From Methylococcales bacterium (GTDB lineage: Bacteria > Pseudomonadota > Gammaproteobacteria > Methylococcales > Methylomonadaceae): 64,000 nt of DNA. The stretch spans positions 1-64,000 of the forward strand of contig JASMBU010000001.1 of NCBI GenBank assembly GCA_030753675.1, given 5' to 3'. The translations under genes were made by a program, and so were the position numbers. This document shows positions 46,049-55,528 of the stretch, piece by piece. The notes under the pieces were generated by a model that had not been told where the DNA came from, searched no databases, and saw nothing but the letters and a program-made list of their open reading frames with translations. Position 1 is the stretch's first letter. Each line of letters starts with the position of its first letter.

Positions 46049-46084
46049 AAACCAACCCCGACCCAAATCAACACGGGTTGGTTT
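46049..46084 (+). terminator. Terminator after typA
   Basis: Ten-base stem (AAACCAACCC / GGGTTGGTTT) with a 16-base loop, followed by an AT-rich TATTTAAAA tail. Confidence 0.6.
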
Positions 46085-46183
46085 TATTTAAAAACAAAAC
46101 ATAAAAAATTGAATCGTTTTTGTTTTACGTGATTTGGCTTAATTATAGTAAAATAATGTAATTAAAATTAAATCAGACCTACC

Positions 46184-46777
46184 ATGAATCAACGTATTGC
46201 TGAAGTTGAGCGAAATACGCTCGAAACACAAATAAAAACGACCATTAACGTAGACGGTAGCGGTCAATTTAACGCGACTACTGGGGTGCCTTTTCTCGAA
46301 CATATGTTAGAGCAAATTAGTCGACATGGTCTAATAGATATTGCTCTCATTGCAAAAGGAGACCTACATATCGACGCCCATCATACGGTAGAAGATATCG
46401 GCATTGCTTTAGGACAAGCATTCAGCAAAGCGCTGGGCGATAAAAAAGGAATTATCCGTTATGGGCATAGCTACGTTCCACTTGATGAAGCATTGTCTCG
46501 TGTAGTTATCGATTTTTCAGGCCGACCCAGCCTTATTTACCGCGCCGAATACCCTCGGCGCACTATCGGGAATTTTGATACCGACTTATTTAAAGAGTTT
46601 TTCCAAGGTTTTGTTAATCACGCTAATATTTCGTTACATATCGACAATTTGCGCGGTGACAACTCTCATCATATTGCCGAAACGATCTTTAAAGCCTTTG
46701 GCAAAGCAATTCGTATGGCAGTTACTAATGACCCAAGAATGCAAGGCGTCACACCTTCGACCAAAGGGCTACTTTAA
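46184..46777 (+). CDS. hisB: Imidazoleglycerol-phosphate dehydratase
   Basis: 197 residues, the monofunctional dehydratase type without the phosphatase domain. Metal-binding His and Glu are in [24 protein letters not shown], and [15 protein letters not shown]. Sixth step of histidine synthesis. First gene of hisBHAFIE-tatABC. Confidence 0.95.
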   Translation: MNQRIAEVERNTLETQIKTTINVDGSGQFNATTGVPFLEHMLEQISRHGLIDIALIAKGDLHIDAHHTVEDIGIALGQAFSKALGDKKGIIRYGHSYVPLDEALSRVVIDFSGRPSLIYRAEYPRRTIGNFDTDLFKEFFQGFVNHANISLHIDNLRGDNSHHIAETIFKAFGKAIRMAVTNDPRMQGVTPSTKGLL

Positions 46778-46796
46778 TTAACTAACAGACAAAATT

Positions 46797-47444
46797 ATGC
46801 CATCCGTTGCTGTAATTGATTATGGAATGGGTAACCTCCATTCCATCTCAAAAGCATTACAATATGCTGAGCCCGATGTTAATATTTTTTTAACCTCCGA
46901 TGCCGACACCATTTTGGCCGCCGACCGAATTGTCTTTCCTGGAGTAGGGGGCATTCGTGACTGTATTCAGGCTTTAGAAAAACATCACCTCAAAACTGTC
47001 ATTAACGAAGTAGCTACAACCAAACCTTTTCTGGGTATTTGTTTAGGTATGCAGGCTTTACTCAGTAACAGTGAAGAAAATGAAGGCATTGATTGTTTAA
47101 ATATTATTCCCGGTCGCGTCCGCCGTTTTTCAAAAAACATGACCGACTCACACGGTGACAAATTAAAAATCCCTCACATGGGTTGGAACAAAGTTAATCA
47201 AGAAAATAAAAACCACCCGTTATGGAAAAAAATTCCGCAACACAGCCGTTTCTATTTTGTTCATAGTTACTATGTCAACCCAGATGACCCTCACGTTAAC
47301 GCCGCCACAACGGATTATCCTGAAGCTTTTAGTTGTGCTTTAAAATACAAAAATATTTTTGCCGTACAGTTTCACCCAGAAAAAAGTCAAACTGTAGGTA
47401 TACAACTACTACAAAATTTTTTACATTGGGACGGAACCAATTAA
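46797..47444 (+). CDS. hisH: Imidazole glycerol phosphate synthase, glutaminase subunit HisH
   Basis: 215 residues, class I glutamine amidotransferase. Nucleophile Cys in LGICLGMQAL, oxyanion region in GVGGIRDC, and the His/Glu pair in QFHPEKSQ. It supplies ammonia to HisF. 19 bases after hisB. Confidence 0.95.
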   Translation: MPSVAVIDYGMGNLHSISKALQYAEPDVNIFLTSDADTILAADRIVFPGVGGIRDCIQALEKHHLKTVINEVATTKPFLGICLGMQALLSNSEENEGIDCLNIIPGRVRRFSKNMTDSHGDKLKIPHMGWNKVNQENKNHPLWKKIPQHSRFYFVHSYYVNPDDPHVNAATTDYPEAFSCALKYKNIFAVQFHPEKSQTVGIQLLQNFLHWDGTN

Positions 47445-47489
47445 ATCCATTAGGACTTTTCATTCAATTAAATAATTAAGGCTTATTCT

Positions 47490-48233
47490 ATGTTATTAAT
47501 TCCAGCTATAGATCTAAAAGATGGAAAATGTGTTCGTTTGCGCCAAGGCCGAATGGAAGATGATACTGTATTTTCTGATGACCCTCTTGCAGTTGCTGAA
47601 AAATGGGTTAATGCCGGCGCTGAACGCATACACTTAGTCGATTTAGATGGTGCTTTTGCAGGTAAACCTAAAAATGCACCTATTATTCAAGCTATTAGTA
47701 ACGCTTTCCCTGATGTTCCTATTCAAGTTGGTGGTGGTATTCGAGATGAAGATACCATCCAGTCGTATTTAAATGCCGGCGTAAGTTATGTCATCATTGG
47801 CACAAAAGCCGTTAGCGCACCCCACTTTGTCAATGATATTGCTATTGAATTTCCAGGTCATATCATTATTGGTTTAGATGCCAAAGACGGTAAAGTCGCT
47901 ATTGATGGTTGGTCCAAACTTTCGAATCATGATGTTATTGATATGGCCCAACGATTTGAGTCTGATGGTGTTGAAGCTATTATTTTTACCGATATTTCAT
48001 GTGATGGAATGATGAGCGGCGTTAATATAGAAGCCACAGCCAAATTGGCACAAGCCATTACCATCCCTGTTATCGCCTCGGGTGGTATTACTAATTTAGA
48101 CGATATAACCGCCTTAGGGGCGATTGTGAATGATGGCGTCAGTGGCGCCATTACCGGCCGCGCTATTTATGAAGGAGGTCTTGATTTTGCTGAAGGTGCT
48201 AAATTAGCACGTTCTTTTAAAGCGGTGTTATGA
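47490..48233 (+). CDS. hisA: Phosphoribosylformimino-AICAR-P isomerase
   Basis: 247-residue TIM barrel. Catalytic Asp8 in [13 protein letters not shown] and the second Asp in [14 protein letters not shown]; phosphate-binding GGGI and SGGI loops are present. hisF overlaps its stop as ATGA. Confidence 0.95.
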   Translation: MLLIPAIDLKDGKCVRLRQGRMEDDTVFSDDPLAVAEKWVNAGAERIHLVDLDGAFAGKPKNAPIIQAISNAFPDVPIQVGGGIRDEDTIQSYLNAGVSYVIIGTKAVSAPHFVNDIAIEFPGHIIIGLDAKDGKVAIDGWSKLSNHDVIDMAQRFESDGVEAIIFTDISCDGMMSGVNIEATAKLAQAITIPVIASGGITNLDDITALGAIVNDGVSGAITGRAIYEGGLDFAEGAKLARSFKAVL

Positions 48234-49003
48234 GCCTCGCTAAACGAATCATTCCTTGTCTAGATGTTGATAATGGCCGTGTCGTTAAAGGTGTCAATTT
48301 CGTTAATATTAGAGATGCCGGTGATCCAGTAGAAATCGCTAAACGCTATGACCGTGAAGGCGCTGATGAAATAACCTTTCTTGATATCACCGCGAGCTCT
48401 GACAATAGAGCGACAATGGTTCATGTTGTTGAGCAAGTTGCCAACTCCGTTTTCATTCCCTTAACGGTCGGTGGCGGCATTAGATCCCTCGAAGATATTA
48501 GCCGTATGTTAAATGCTGGTGCCGATAAAGTTGGCATAAATACAGCTGCTGTTTTTACACCTGAATTTGTCCATGAAGCAGCCTTACGGTTCGGTTCCCA
48601 ATGTATTGTTGTTGCCATAGATGCTAAAAAAGTGAGCTCGCCACAAGAGCCTGATCGTTGGGAAATATTTACTCACGGTGGTCGAAAAAAAACCGGTCTT
48701 GATGCTGTTTTATGGGCACAAAAAATGGTTGATCTGGGTGCCGGTGAAATTCTATTAACCAGCATGGATCGTGACGGTACCCGAGAAGGTTTTGACTTAC
48801 CACTAACACGCGCTATCAGTGATTCCGTTTCTGTTCCTGTCATTGCCTCGGGTGGTGTTGGCAATCTTGAACATTTAGTTAAAGGCGTAACCGAAGGCAA
48901 AGCTGATGCTGTTCTAGCCGCCAGTATTTTTCATTTTGGTGACTACTCGATTAAACAAGCCAAACAATGCATGGCTGATAATGACATTGTTGTGCGCTTA
49001 TGA
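48230..49003 (+). CDS. hisF: Imidazole glycerol phosphate synthase, cyclase subunit HisF
   Basis: 257-residue TIM barrel. Catalytic Asp in [14 protein letters not shown] and the second in [15 protein letters not shown] and ASGGVGN phosphate loops. Pairs with HisH. Overlaps hisA and hisI by four bases each. Confidence 0.96.
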   Translation: MSLAKRIIPCLDVDNGRVVKGVNFVNIRDAGDPVEIAKRYDREGADEITFLDITASSDNRATMVHVVEQVANSVFIPLTVGGGIRSLEDISRMLNAGADKVGINTAAVFTPEFVHEAALRFGSQCIVVAIDAKKVSSPQEPDRWEIFTHGGRKKTGLDAVLWAQKMVDLGAGEILLTSMDRDGTREGFDLPLTRAISDSVSVPVIASGGVGNLEHLVKGVTEGKADAVLAASIFHFGDYSIKQAKQCMADNDIVVRL

Positions 49004-49401
49004 CAAACACAACTAATTGGCTCGAAGAAATACGCTGGTCCAGTGACAACTTAGTTCCTGTGATTGTTCAACAAGCAAAAACCGGTAAAGTATTAATGTT
49101 TGCTTGGATGAACCGTGATGCTTTAAATCTTAGCGCCACAACAGGTTATGCCGTGTATTGGTCTCGATCACGTCAAAAATTATGGCGTAAAGGAGAAGAA
49201 TCTGGTCATCGTCAAAAGATTATTGATATCTTATTCGATTGCGATGAAGATGTTATTTTATTAAAAATAGAACAAGAAGGTGGAATTGCTTGTCATACTG
49301 GCAGAGAAAGCTGTTTTTACCGCCACCTAAAAAACTTACAATGGACTGCTTTTGAGCCTGTTTTAAAAAACCCCAACCTTATCTATAAAAAAAATGAGTG
49401 A
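49000..49401 (+). CDS. hisI: Phosphoribosyl-AMP cyclohydrolase
   Basis: 133 residues, monofunctional. Metal ligands are in [23 protein letters not shown] and [13 protein letters not shown] (both shown in part). Third step of histidine synthesis. HisI and HisE are separate here, as in Pseudomonas and unlike the fused E. coli enzyme. Confidence 0.95.
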   Translation: MTNTTNWLEEIRWSSDNLVPVIVQQAKTGKVLMFAWMNRDALNLSATTGYAVYWSRSRQKLWRKGEESGHRQKIIDILFDCDEDVILLKIEQEGGIACHTGRESCFYRHLKNLQWTAFEPVLKNPNLIYKKNE

Positions 49402-49717
49402 TACATTATTAAAATTAGCTGATATTCTTGAGCAACGTAAAAATGAATCGGCTGACAAGTCCTACGTTGCTAGTCTATACCATAAAGGGTTAGATACTAT
49501 TTTAAAAAAAATAGGGGAAGAATCAGCTGAAACGATCATTGCCGCGAAAGGTGGTGACAAAGAACAAATCATTTATGAAACAGCCGACCTTTGGTTTCAT
49601 TGTATGGTTCTTTTAGCAGACCAAGGACTTAACCCCCAACAAGTTATCGACGAATTAGACCGTCGATTTGGTGTTTCTGGTTTAACAGAAAAAGCACAAC
49701 GACAAGACAATAAATAA
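49394..49717 (+). CDS. hisE: Phosphoribosyl-ATP pyrophosphatase
   Basis: 107 residues, MazG-like fold, with the family core [18 protein letters not shown] and [14 protein letters not shown]. Second step of histidine synthesis. Overlaps hisI by eight bases. Confidence 0.94.
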   Translation: MSDTLLKLADILEQRKNESADKSYVASLYHKGLDTILKKIGEESAETIIAAKGGDKEQIIYETADLWFHCMVLLADQGLNPQQVIDELDRRFGVSGLTEKAQRQDNK

Positions 49718-49759
49718 ATTTTCTAATCTACTTTACAGGATTTATCACAGGAAAAAATT

Positions 49760-49978
49760 ATGGGCATAAGTATTTGGCAGTTATTAATTATTTTAGTCAT
49801 CGTAATCTTACTCTTTGGCACCAAAAGACTACGTTCATTAGGAACTGATTTAGGCGGCGCTATTAAAAGTTTTCGTTCTGCTGTTAAAGAAGGTGAGGAC
49901 GATGACCAGCCTCAGGCAGACAGTGACGATCAAAATATTGAAACTGAAGTCAAACCACCCAACAAAGACAAACATTAA
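49760..49978 (+). CDS. tatA: Twin-arginine translocase subunit TatA
   Basis: 72 residues. One N-terminal helix ([22 protein letters not shown]), the hinge [10 protein letters not shown], an amphipathic helix and an acidic tail. Multimers form the Tat pore for folded proteins. Confidence 0.93.
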   Translation: MGISIWQLLIILVIVILLFGTKRLRSLGTDLGGAIKSFRSAVKEGEDDDQPQADSDDQNIETEVKPPNKDKH

Positions 49979-49989
49979 TTCCTTTTATT

Positions 49990-50271
49990 ATGTTTGATAT
50001 CGGTTTTTGGGAACTGTGCTTGGTTGGATTAATCAGTCTTTTAGTTATTGGTCCACAACAGTTACCAAAGATTGCGCGCATTATCGGTTTTTGGCTCGGT
50101 AAAATAAATCAACTGAGTACACAAGTTAAAGAAGAATTAAAAGAAGAATTACATCAAGAAGAGATTCAGCAATTCTTAAAAAAACAAAATGATTTAATCA
50201 CAACCCAAACCACCAAACCACCAAACCAAAATACGACTAGATCACAAAACACTCGTACTAAAGATGAATAG
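49990..50271 (+). CDS. tatB: Twin-arginine translocase subunit TatB
   Basis: 93 residues. The N terminus MFDIGFWELCLVGLISLLVIGPQQLP has the TatB-specific Glu in the membrane helix and the GP hinge. A long charged amphipathic helix (VKEELKEELHQEEIQQF) follows. It forms the signal-receiving complex with TatC, whose gene overlaps by eight bases. Confidence 0.93.
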   Translation: MFDIGFWELCLVGLISLLVIGPQQLPKIARIIGFWLGKINQLSTQVKEELKEELHQEEIQQFLKKQNDLITTQTTKPPNQNTTRSQNTRTKDE

Positions 50272-51019
50272 CCAAAATCCTGAATCAGAGGGTTCTGAAC
50301 AACCACTGATTGGTCATCTTATTGAATTACGTAATCGTCTCCTACGAATTGTAATCAGTATTTTAATTATCTTTATTGGTCTTTCATTTTATGCCAATCA
50401 AATATACTCTTTAATCGCTGAGCCTTTAATTCGTTTTTTACCTGAAACAACCTCAATGATTGCCATTGATGTCGCTTCTCCATTTCTTACACCTTTTAAA
50501 TTAGCGTTGATTTGTGCCATTTTTATTTCAATGCCAATCATTCTTTATCAATTTTGGGCTTTTATCGCACCTGGGCTTTATCATCATGAGCGTCGGCTCA
50601 CTTTACCTTTACTTATTTTTAGCTCAGTATTGTTTTATTCGGGTGTTGCTTTTGCTTACTTTGTTGTTTTTCCTCTGGTATTTGAATTTTTAACCATGGC
50701 TGCGCCAGCAGGCGTAGAAGTCATGACCGATATATCAAAATATCTAGACTTTGTACTGACCTTATTTTTTGCTTTCGGCGTCGCTTTTGAGGTACCCATT
50801 TTAACCATTATTTTAGTCTGGACCGGTATCAGTACCCCTCAAAGTCTGTCACAAAAAAGACCCTATGTGATTGTTGCTGCCTTTGTTATTGGTATGTTCT
50901 TAACCCCACCCGACGCCATATCCCAAACTTTATTGGCAATACCTATATGGTTATTATTTGAAATAGGCTTAATGCTATCACGCTTATTGACTAAAAAAAC
51001 AAACAAAAAGGAATACTAA
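50264..51019 (+). CDS. tatC: Twin-arginine translocase subunit TatC
   Basis: 251 residues with six membrane helices. Conserved PLIGHLIELRNRLLR at the start, FWAFIAPGLYHHERR, and FGVAFEVPI. It recognises twin-arginine signals and ends the his-tat operon. Confidence 0.95.
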   Translation: MNSQNPESEGSEQPLIGHLIELRNRLLRIVISILIIFIGLSFYANQIYSLIAEPLIRFLPETTSMIAIDVASPFLTPFKLALICAIFISMPIILYQFWAFIAPGLYHHERRLTLPLLIFSSVLFYSGVAFAYFVVFPLVFEFLTMAAPAGVEVMTDISKYLDFVLTLFFAFGVAFEVPILTIILVWTGISTPQSLSQKRPYVIVAAFVIGMFLTPPDAISQTLLAIPIWLLFEIGLMLSRLLTKKTNKKEY

Positions 51020-51029
51020 AATAAAGCTT

Positions 51030-51077
51030 GTTCTCTATTTGTTCTTACTATAAGCTATAAGAAAACAAATAGAGAAC
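51030..51077. promoter_or_regulatory. Predicted LexA operator and promoter upstream of lexA
   Basis: The left arm reads GTTC, seven bases, GTTC (51030-51044). The right arm is its mirror (GAAC at 51074-51077). Together they make a 14-base perfect inverted repeat with a 20-base gap. TATAAG at 51049-51054 lies between the arms, with TTGTTC 15 bases before it as a possible -35. There is no T-run on either strand, so a terminator for tatC is less likely. GTTC-N7-GTTC is the known SOS box of alphaproteobacteria; the gammaproteobacterial CTGT-N8-ACAG is absent here. Confidence 0.55.
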
Positions 51078-51082
51078 CTAAA

Positions 51083-51718
51083 ATGTCCGACTATCACCCT
51101 CTTACCCGTAAACAACATGAAATTTATCAATTTCTAGTTAACCATTATCAACAATCTGAAACCGCACCCACATTAAGTGAAATTTGCATCGGGTTGGGTT
51201 TAAAATCTCGCGGCTCTCTCCATAAACATATTCAACACTTAGTAGAAGCAGGATTAGTTGAGCCTTCTAATCGCCAACAACGTGGAATTAGGCTAACGAC
51301 TCCGAAGCTATCAACAACTATTAACCTTTCTACAGATGAGACTATTCCTTATTTAGGCAAAATAGCGGCAGGACAACCGCTTGAAGTGATGGCTGATTTT
51401 TCAAGAATCACCATCCCGAGCCAATTAAAAACTAAAAATGAATGTTATGTATTACAGGTCACTGGCGACTCAATGATAGATCTAGGTATTTACGATAATG
51501 ATTGGGTAATTATAGAAAAAAGAAATTACGCCAACAATGGCGATATTATTGCTGCATTGATTAACAATGATGAAGTCACGCTTAAAATTATTGAACAAAT
51601 GCCTAACAAAACAATACTTATACCCGCAAATCAATCCATGCAACCCATGCACTTTGACCCTAATAATGTACAAATTCAAGGTATTTTAGTCGGTCAAATG
51701 CGTAGTTATATTCACTAA
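51083..51718 (+). CDS. lexA: SOS repressor LexA
   Basis: 211 residues. The N-terminal winged helix (LTRKQHEIYQFLVNHYQ ... GLGLKSRGSLHKHIQHL) is followed by an S24 autoprotease domain with cleavage pair Ala96-Gly97 (GKIAAGQP), Ser130 (VTGDSMID) and Lys168 (VTLKII). All catalytic residues are in place. The recognition helix starts SRGSLHKH, where E. coli has SPNAAEEH; it is closer to the SKSGIHRL of alphaproteobacterial LexA, which fits the operator type upstream. A 51-codon gene follows after 13 bases. Confidence 0.92.
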   Translation: MSDYHPLTRKQHEIYQFLVNHYQQSETAPTLSEICIGLGLKSRGSLHKHIQHLVEAGLVEPSNRQQRGIRLTTPKLSTTINLSTDETIPYLGKIAAGQPLEVMADFSRITIPSQLKTKNECYVLQVTGDSMIDLGIYDNDWVIIEKRNYANNGDIIAALINNDEVTLKIIEQMPNKTILIPANQSMQPMHFDPNNVQIQGILVGQMRSYIH

Positions 51719-51731
51719 ATAGAAGGAAATT

Positions 51732-51887
51732 ATGATGATTACAAAAATTCATATGCAAGATCAAATAAACAATCGTATCAATGATTTAATGGATGACGAC
51801 AAACTATCGAGAACCGATGAGTTTTTACAAATTTTTATAGGTCTTACAATGGTGGTTATTTTCTTTGTGGCTGGTATTCATTGGTAA
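51732..51887 (+). CDS. Small single-span membrane protein, probably co-transcribed with lexA (51 residues)
   Basis: A good AAGGA ribosome site precedes ATG at 51732 (ATG at 51735 also possible). The N-terminal 30 residues are polar and charged (QDQINNRINDLMDDDKLSRTDEF). The C-terminal 20 are a membrane helix (LQIFIGLTMVVIFFVAGIHW). It is 13 bases after lexA on the same strand and ends one base before the convergent mnmE. It has no family that I recognise. Co-transcription with lexA would make it DNA-damage inducible (inference), a setting where other bacteria carry division inhibitors. Confidence 0.7.
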   Translation: MMITKIHMQDQINNRINDLMDDDKLSRTDEFLQIFIGLTMVVIFFVAGIHW

Positions 51888-51888
51888 C

Positions 51889-53232
51889 TTATTTACCAAT
51901 ACAAAAACTTGAGAAAATTTTTCCTAATAAATCGTCAGATGAAATTTTACCGGTAATTTCACCCAAATGATTTTGTGCTAAACGTAATTCCTCCGCAACT
52001 ATTTCAGCGGCTTGATGTTCTTGCAATTGCATTAAGCCAGTACGTATTGCTGTCAATGCCTCAGAAAGAGCGTTTACATGACGCTGACGCGCAATAAAAA
52101 CAGCCTCTTGGTTTTCATTATAGCCAACACTCTTTTTTAAATAATTTTTTAATAAATCTAAGCCCTCACCTGTTTTAATCGAAAGAAATATTTGATCACC
52201 ACTGTCATGATTTAATACTTTAGCGGATTCATTATTTAGATCTATTTTATTAAAAATCACAACTAGATTATCAGGTCTTATGTCTAATTGTTCGATAAAA
52301 TCATCAAGTCCTTTTTTATCTCGAACATCATGAATGATCAGAACTTTGTCCGCTTGTTTAATTTCATGGTGAGCACGACGTATGCCTTCTTTTTCAATTA
52401 AATTATCACTCTCATGAATACCAGCGGTATCAATAATATGTAAGGGTAAACCATCTAATTGAATATATTCTTTGAGAACATCTCGTGTTGTTCCAGCAAT
52501 ATCTGTAACAATTGCAGTATCTTGACCGGTTAAACAATTTAGTAAACTTGATTTTCCTGCATTAGGTTTACCCACCAAGACAATAGCTATTCCGTCACGT
52601 AATAATTGTCCGGTTTTTGCGTTACTTAACAGTGTTGTTATTTGTTCCATTAAGCTTTTAATACGCTGCTCAATTATCCCATCATTTAAAAAATCAATTT
52701 CTTCATCAACAAAATCTATCGCAGCCTCAATGAATATTCTAAGCTCCGTTAACTCATTTACAAGCTCATCTATTAATTTTGAAAAAACGCCTTGTAGTGA
52801 GCGCTGAGCTGAACGAACAGAGTGTTCTGTTGTGCTTTCAATAATATCAGCAATCGCTTCAGCTTGTGTTAAATCTAATTTATTATTTAAAAAAGCACGT
52901 TCAGTAAATTCACCGGGCTGGGCAATACGGGCACCTAAACTCGTGATGCGTTTTAAAAGCATGTTAATGACCACAACACCGCCATGGCCTTGTATTTCTA
53001 TTACATCTTCGCCGGTATAAGAATGCGGGGCTTTAAAATAAAGACAAATACCCGAATCAATAATATCTTGATGGGCATCATAAAAAGGGGTAAATAACGC
53101 TTGTCGTGCTAATGGTTTTCTATCGATTAATTGCGTTGCTATATCAAAGCTCTGAGACCCAGAAATTCGAATAATTGCCACCCCTCCTTTTCCAAAAGGG
53201 GTGGCAATTGCAGTGATTGTATCTTCAAACAA
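51889..53232 (-). CDS. mnmE: tRNA modification GTPase MnmE (TrmE)
   Basis: 447 residues. N-terminal folate-binding domain (DTITAIATPFGKGGVAIIRISG), a helical part, and an inserted G domain with GKPNAGKSS, TDIAGTTRD, DTAGI and NKIDL. It ends in the catalytic CIGK. With MnmG it modifies the wobble uridine of several tRNAs. The start is TTG at 53232, since no in-frame ATG or GTG lies near. Confidence 0.95.
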   Translation of the reverse strand: MFEDTITAIATPFGKGGVAIIRISGSQSFDIATQLIDRKPLARQALFTPFYDAHQDIIDSGICLYFKAPHSYTGEDVIEIQGHGGVVVINMLLKRITSLGARIAQPGEFTERAFLNNKLDLTQAEAIADIIESTTEHSVRSAQRSLQGVFSKLIDELVNELTELRIFIEAAIDFVDEEIDFLNDGIIEQRIKSLMEQITTLLSNAKTGQLLRDGIAIVLVGKPNAGKSSLLNCLTGQDTAIVTDIAGTTRDVLKEYIQLDGLPLHIIDTAGIHESDNLIEKEGIRRAHHEIKQADKVLIIHDVRDKKGLDDFIEQLDIRPDNLVVIFNKIDLNNESAKVLNHDSGDQIFLSIKTGEGLDLLKNYLKKSVGYNENQEAVFIARQRHVNALSEALTAIRTGLMQLQEHQAAEIVAEELRLAQNHLGEITGKISSDDLLGKIFSSFCIGK

Positions 53233-53249
53233 ATGAATGATTACGTTTT

Positions 53250-54953
53250 TTAGGCAACGTAATCTGGATCGTTTTTCTCAAGCTGTCTGGTAATGTACCA
53301 TTGTTGTAAAAATGATAAGGTATTATTACAAACCCAATATAAAACCAAGCCTGATGGAAAAAACAGAAAAAACACAGTGAAAATATATGGAAACATTTTC
53401 ATTATTTTGGCTTGTATTGGATCAATAGGAGGCGCATTTAACAATTGTTGCAACTTCATTGTTATACCCATCAATACCGGTAATAAATAATACGGGTCTT
53501 GTACCGATAAATCTATTAACCAGCCGGCAAACGGCGCCTGTCTAATTTCAACGGTCTCAATTAAAACCCAATACAACGAAATAAATACTGGAATTTGTAT
53601 TAAAATCGGAAAACAACCCCCAAGCGGATTTACCTTTTCTCGCTTATACAACGCCATCATTTCAGTATTAAAACGTTGCTTATCATCCCCACAAGACTCT
53701 TTTAATAAGGTTAATTTTGGTTGTACTTTTCTCATTCGAGCCATAGACGTATAACTGGCTTTTGACAACCTATAAAAAATTGCCTTAATACATAGAGTGA
53801 CACCTAAAATAGCTAAACCCCAGTTCACAACATATTCTTGAATATGAATGAGTAACCAAAAAATAGGTTTACCTAAGAACGTTAAGAAACCATAATCAAC
53901 GGTTAATTCTAATCCTTCAGAAACTTTTTCCATTACCGGTTGTAGTTTTGGACCTACAAACAAGTTTGAAATTAATGTCGTTTGTTCTAAAGGTTCAACG
54001 GTTACTAGTTTTGAATACGAGCCAATGACATAACGTAAGCCTTCAAGTTTTTTTGTGTAAAAATGATTTTCTTCAGTGGCTGGTGGAACCCAGGCCGTGG
54101 CAAAATAATGCTGAATCATTGCCGACCAACCACCGGTATTTTTAAGACTAAGGTCAGCTGAATTTAATTCATCATAATCAATTTTTTCATATTTTTCTTC
54201 CGTTGAATAAAGTACCGGGCCTTCATATGTACGAATGAAATTTTTATTATTTCCATCTTCTTCTAGTGGTTTTCTAAGTAACTGACTATATTGACGTCCT
54301 TGCCATGTTTTATTTGAATTGTTAACGATTTCTTGTTCTAAACCGATAACATAACTGCCTCGTGTAAAAATAAATGTTTTAGTTACTTCAATACCATTAT
54401 CATCAGTCCAGGTTAAAGGTACTGTCAATGTATCTTCAGTATCAGATAACACATAGGTTTTTTTAGCTGCCGAGAGAACGGCATGATGGTTCGGTGCAGT
54501 ACTATTACTGCCCATCAAACCACTTTGAGCTAAAAATAATTTTGAATTTTTACTATTTAATAAACGAATAACTTCTTCAGAATCATGTTTCTCAGTTTCA
54601 GGAAGCCAACTGATATCAAAGTTTTCTTTTAGTAAACGTCCCCATCCATCTTCTTCTTGAGCGCTATGCTTCAAGTAATTTAATAAATCTAAATTCTGTA
54701 ATGTCCCGCCTTGCGTATCAATTTCTAAACGGTAAACATCTGTTGTTACGGTAATAATTCGATCTGATACTGCGGTTAATACATTATCACTAATATCAGT
54801 AGAAACCGGAACACCACCATTTTCTTCTAATAATTTAGCCTGTTTAGCGGCTTTAACAGCTGGATTTAAAACATAATCTGTTTGCCAATTTTCATAAAGC
54901 ATGACACTGATTAGCCCTAACAATAGTATTAATAAAAACCTAATATTTTGCAT
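53250..54953 (-). CDS. yidC: Membrane protein insertase YidC
   Basis: 567 residues. N-terminal anchor (MQNIRFLLILLLGLISVML), the periplasmic P1 domain of the gram-negative type, then five core helices with the region from VNWGLAILGVTLCIKAIFYRLSK to the end (FFPSGLVLYWVCNNTLSFLQQW). It inserts proteins with and without SecYEG. The ATG at 54953 fits the family start; it overlaps yidD by 14 bases. Confidence 0.95.
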   Translation of the reverse strand: MQNIRFLLILLLGLISVMLYENWQTDYVLNPAVKAAKQAKLLEENGGVPVSTDISDNVLTAVSDRIITVTTDVYRLEIDTQGGTLQNLDLLNYLKHSAQEEDGWGRLLKENFDISWLPETEKHDSEEVIRLLNSKNSKLFLAQSGLMGSNSTAPNHHAVLSAAKKTYVLSDTEDTLTVPLTWTDDNGIEVTKTFIFTRGSYVIGLEQEIVNNSNKTWQGRQYSQLLRKPLEEDGNNKNFIRTYEGPVLYSTEEKYEKIDYDELNSADLSLKNTGGWSAMIQHYFATAWVPPATEENHFYTKKLEGLRYVIGSYSKLVTVEPLEQTTLISNLFVGPKLQPVMEKVSEGLELTVDYGFLTFLGKPIFWLLIHIQEYVVNWGLAILGVTLCIKAIFYRLSKASYTSMARMRKVQPKLTLLKESCGDDKQRFNTEMMALYKREKVNPLGGCFPILIQIPVFISLYWVLIETVEIRQAPFAGWLIDLSVQDPYYLLPVLMGITMKLQQLLNAPPIDPIQAKIMKMFPYIFTVFFLFFPSGLVLYWVCNNTLSFLQQWYITRQLEKNDPDYVA

Positions 54954-55179
54954 TCTTTCTACCGAATTTTTGAGGAACATGATCAATACCACCTGAATGA
55001 AAAGGCTGGCATTTCATTATTCTTTTTATTATTAAAAACAGGCCAATTATCACTCCATGTTGTTCAAGAGCAATTACTGCATAACTTGAACAAGTTGGAT
55101 AAAAACGACAATTATTACCCAATAAAGGACTAAGAAAAAACTTATAAAACCTAATTAATTGAATCAGTATAAAACGCAT
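54940..55179 (-). CDS. yidD: Membrane protein insertion efficiency factor YidD
   Basis: 79 residues. Amphipathic start (LIQLIRFYKFFLSPLLG), then CRFYPTCSSYA and the PFHSGGIDHVP end. It overlaps rnpA by 29 bases and yidC by 14, the classical compressed arrangement. Confidence 0.93.
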   Translation of the reverse strand: MRFILIQLIRFYKFFLSPLLGNNCRFYPTCSSYAVIALEQHGVIIGLFLIIKRIMKCQPFHSGGIDHVPQKFGRKNAKY

Positions 55180-55528
55180 TTTTTTGTAATTTTTGCCAAT
55201 GCTTTTTAAGCGAAACTTTCAATCTTTCAACTGTTACATCACCAGTTTGATATCTTGTTAAAACAACAAAATCAATAGCACCTAATAAATGCTGTTCAGT
55301 TCTAAAACTTTCACGGATCATCCGTTTAATTTTATTTCTATTTGTAGCTTTTTTTATATTTTTTTTTGCAATTACCAAACCCAATCGCGGAAAATCTAAC
55401 TCATTTTTCCTAGCTAATACCGTAAAATATTTGTCCGTAGATCGAGTCGGCAAATCAAATACAGATTTAAATTGGATTGGTTTGTTTAATCTTAACCGTG
55501 CAGGAAAATCAAACTTTTGTTTAATCAA
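55151..55528 (-). CDS. rnpA: Ribonuclease P protein component
   Basis: 125 residues. The RNA-binding signature KKATNRNKIKRMIRESFR is intact, with LGLVIAKK before it. It assists the RNase P RNA in trimming tRNA 5' ends. The start is TTG at 55528, directly after the rpmH stop (TAATTG), so translation probably depends on rpmH. Confidence 0.93.
   Translation of the reverse strand: MIKQKFDFPARLRLNKPIQFKSVFDLPTRSTDKYFTVLARKNELDFPRLGLVIAKKNIKKATNRNKIKRMIRESFRTEQHLLGAIDFVVLTRYQTGDVTVERLKVSLKKHWQKLQKNAFYTDSIN

Noticed and set aside
51030-51077. The 14-base inverted repeat as a terminator for tatC
   Set aside because: No T-run on either strand, a 20-base loop and a promoter-like TATAAG inside; an operator fits better, though a weak terminator role is not excluded.
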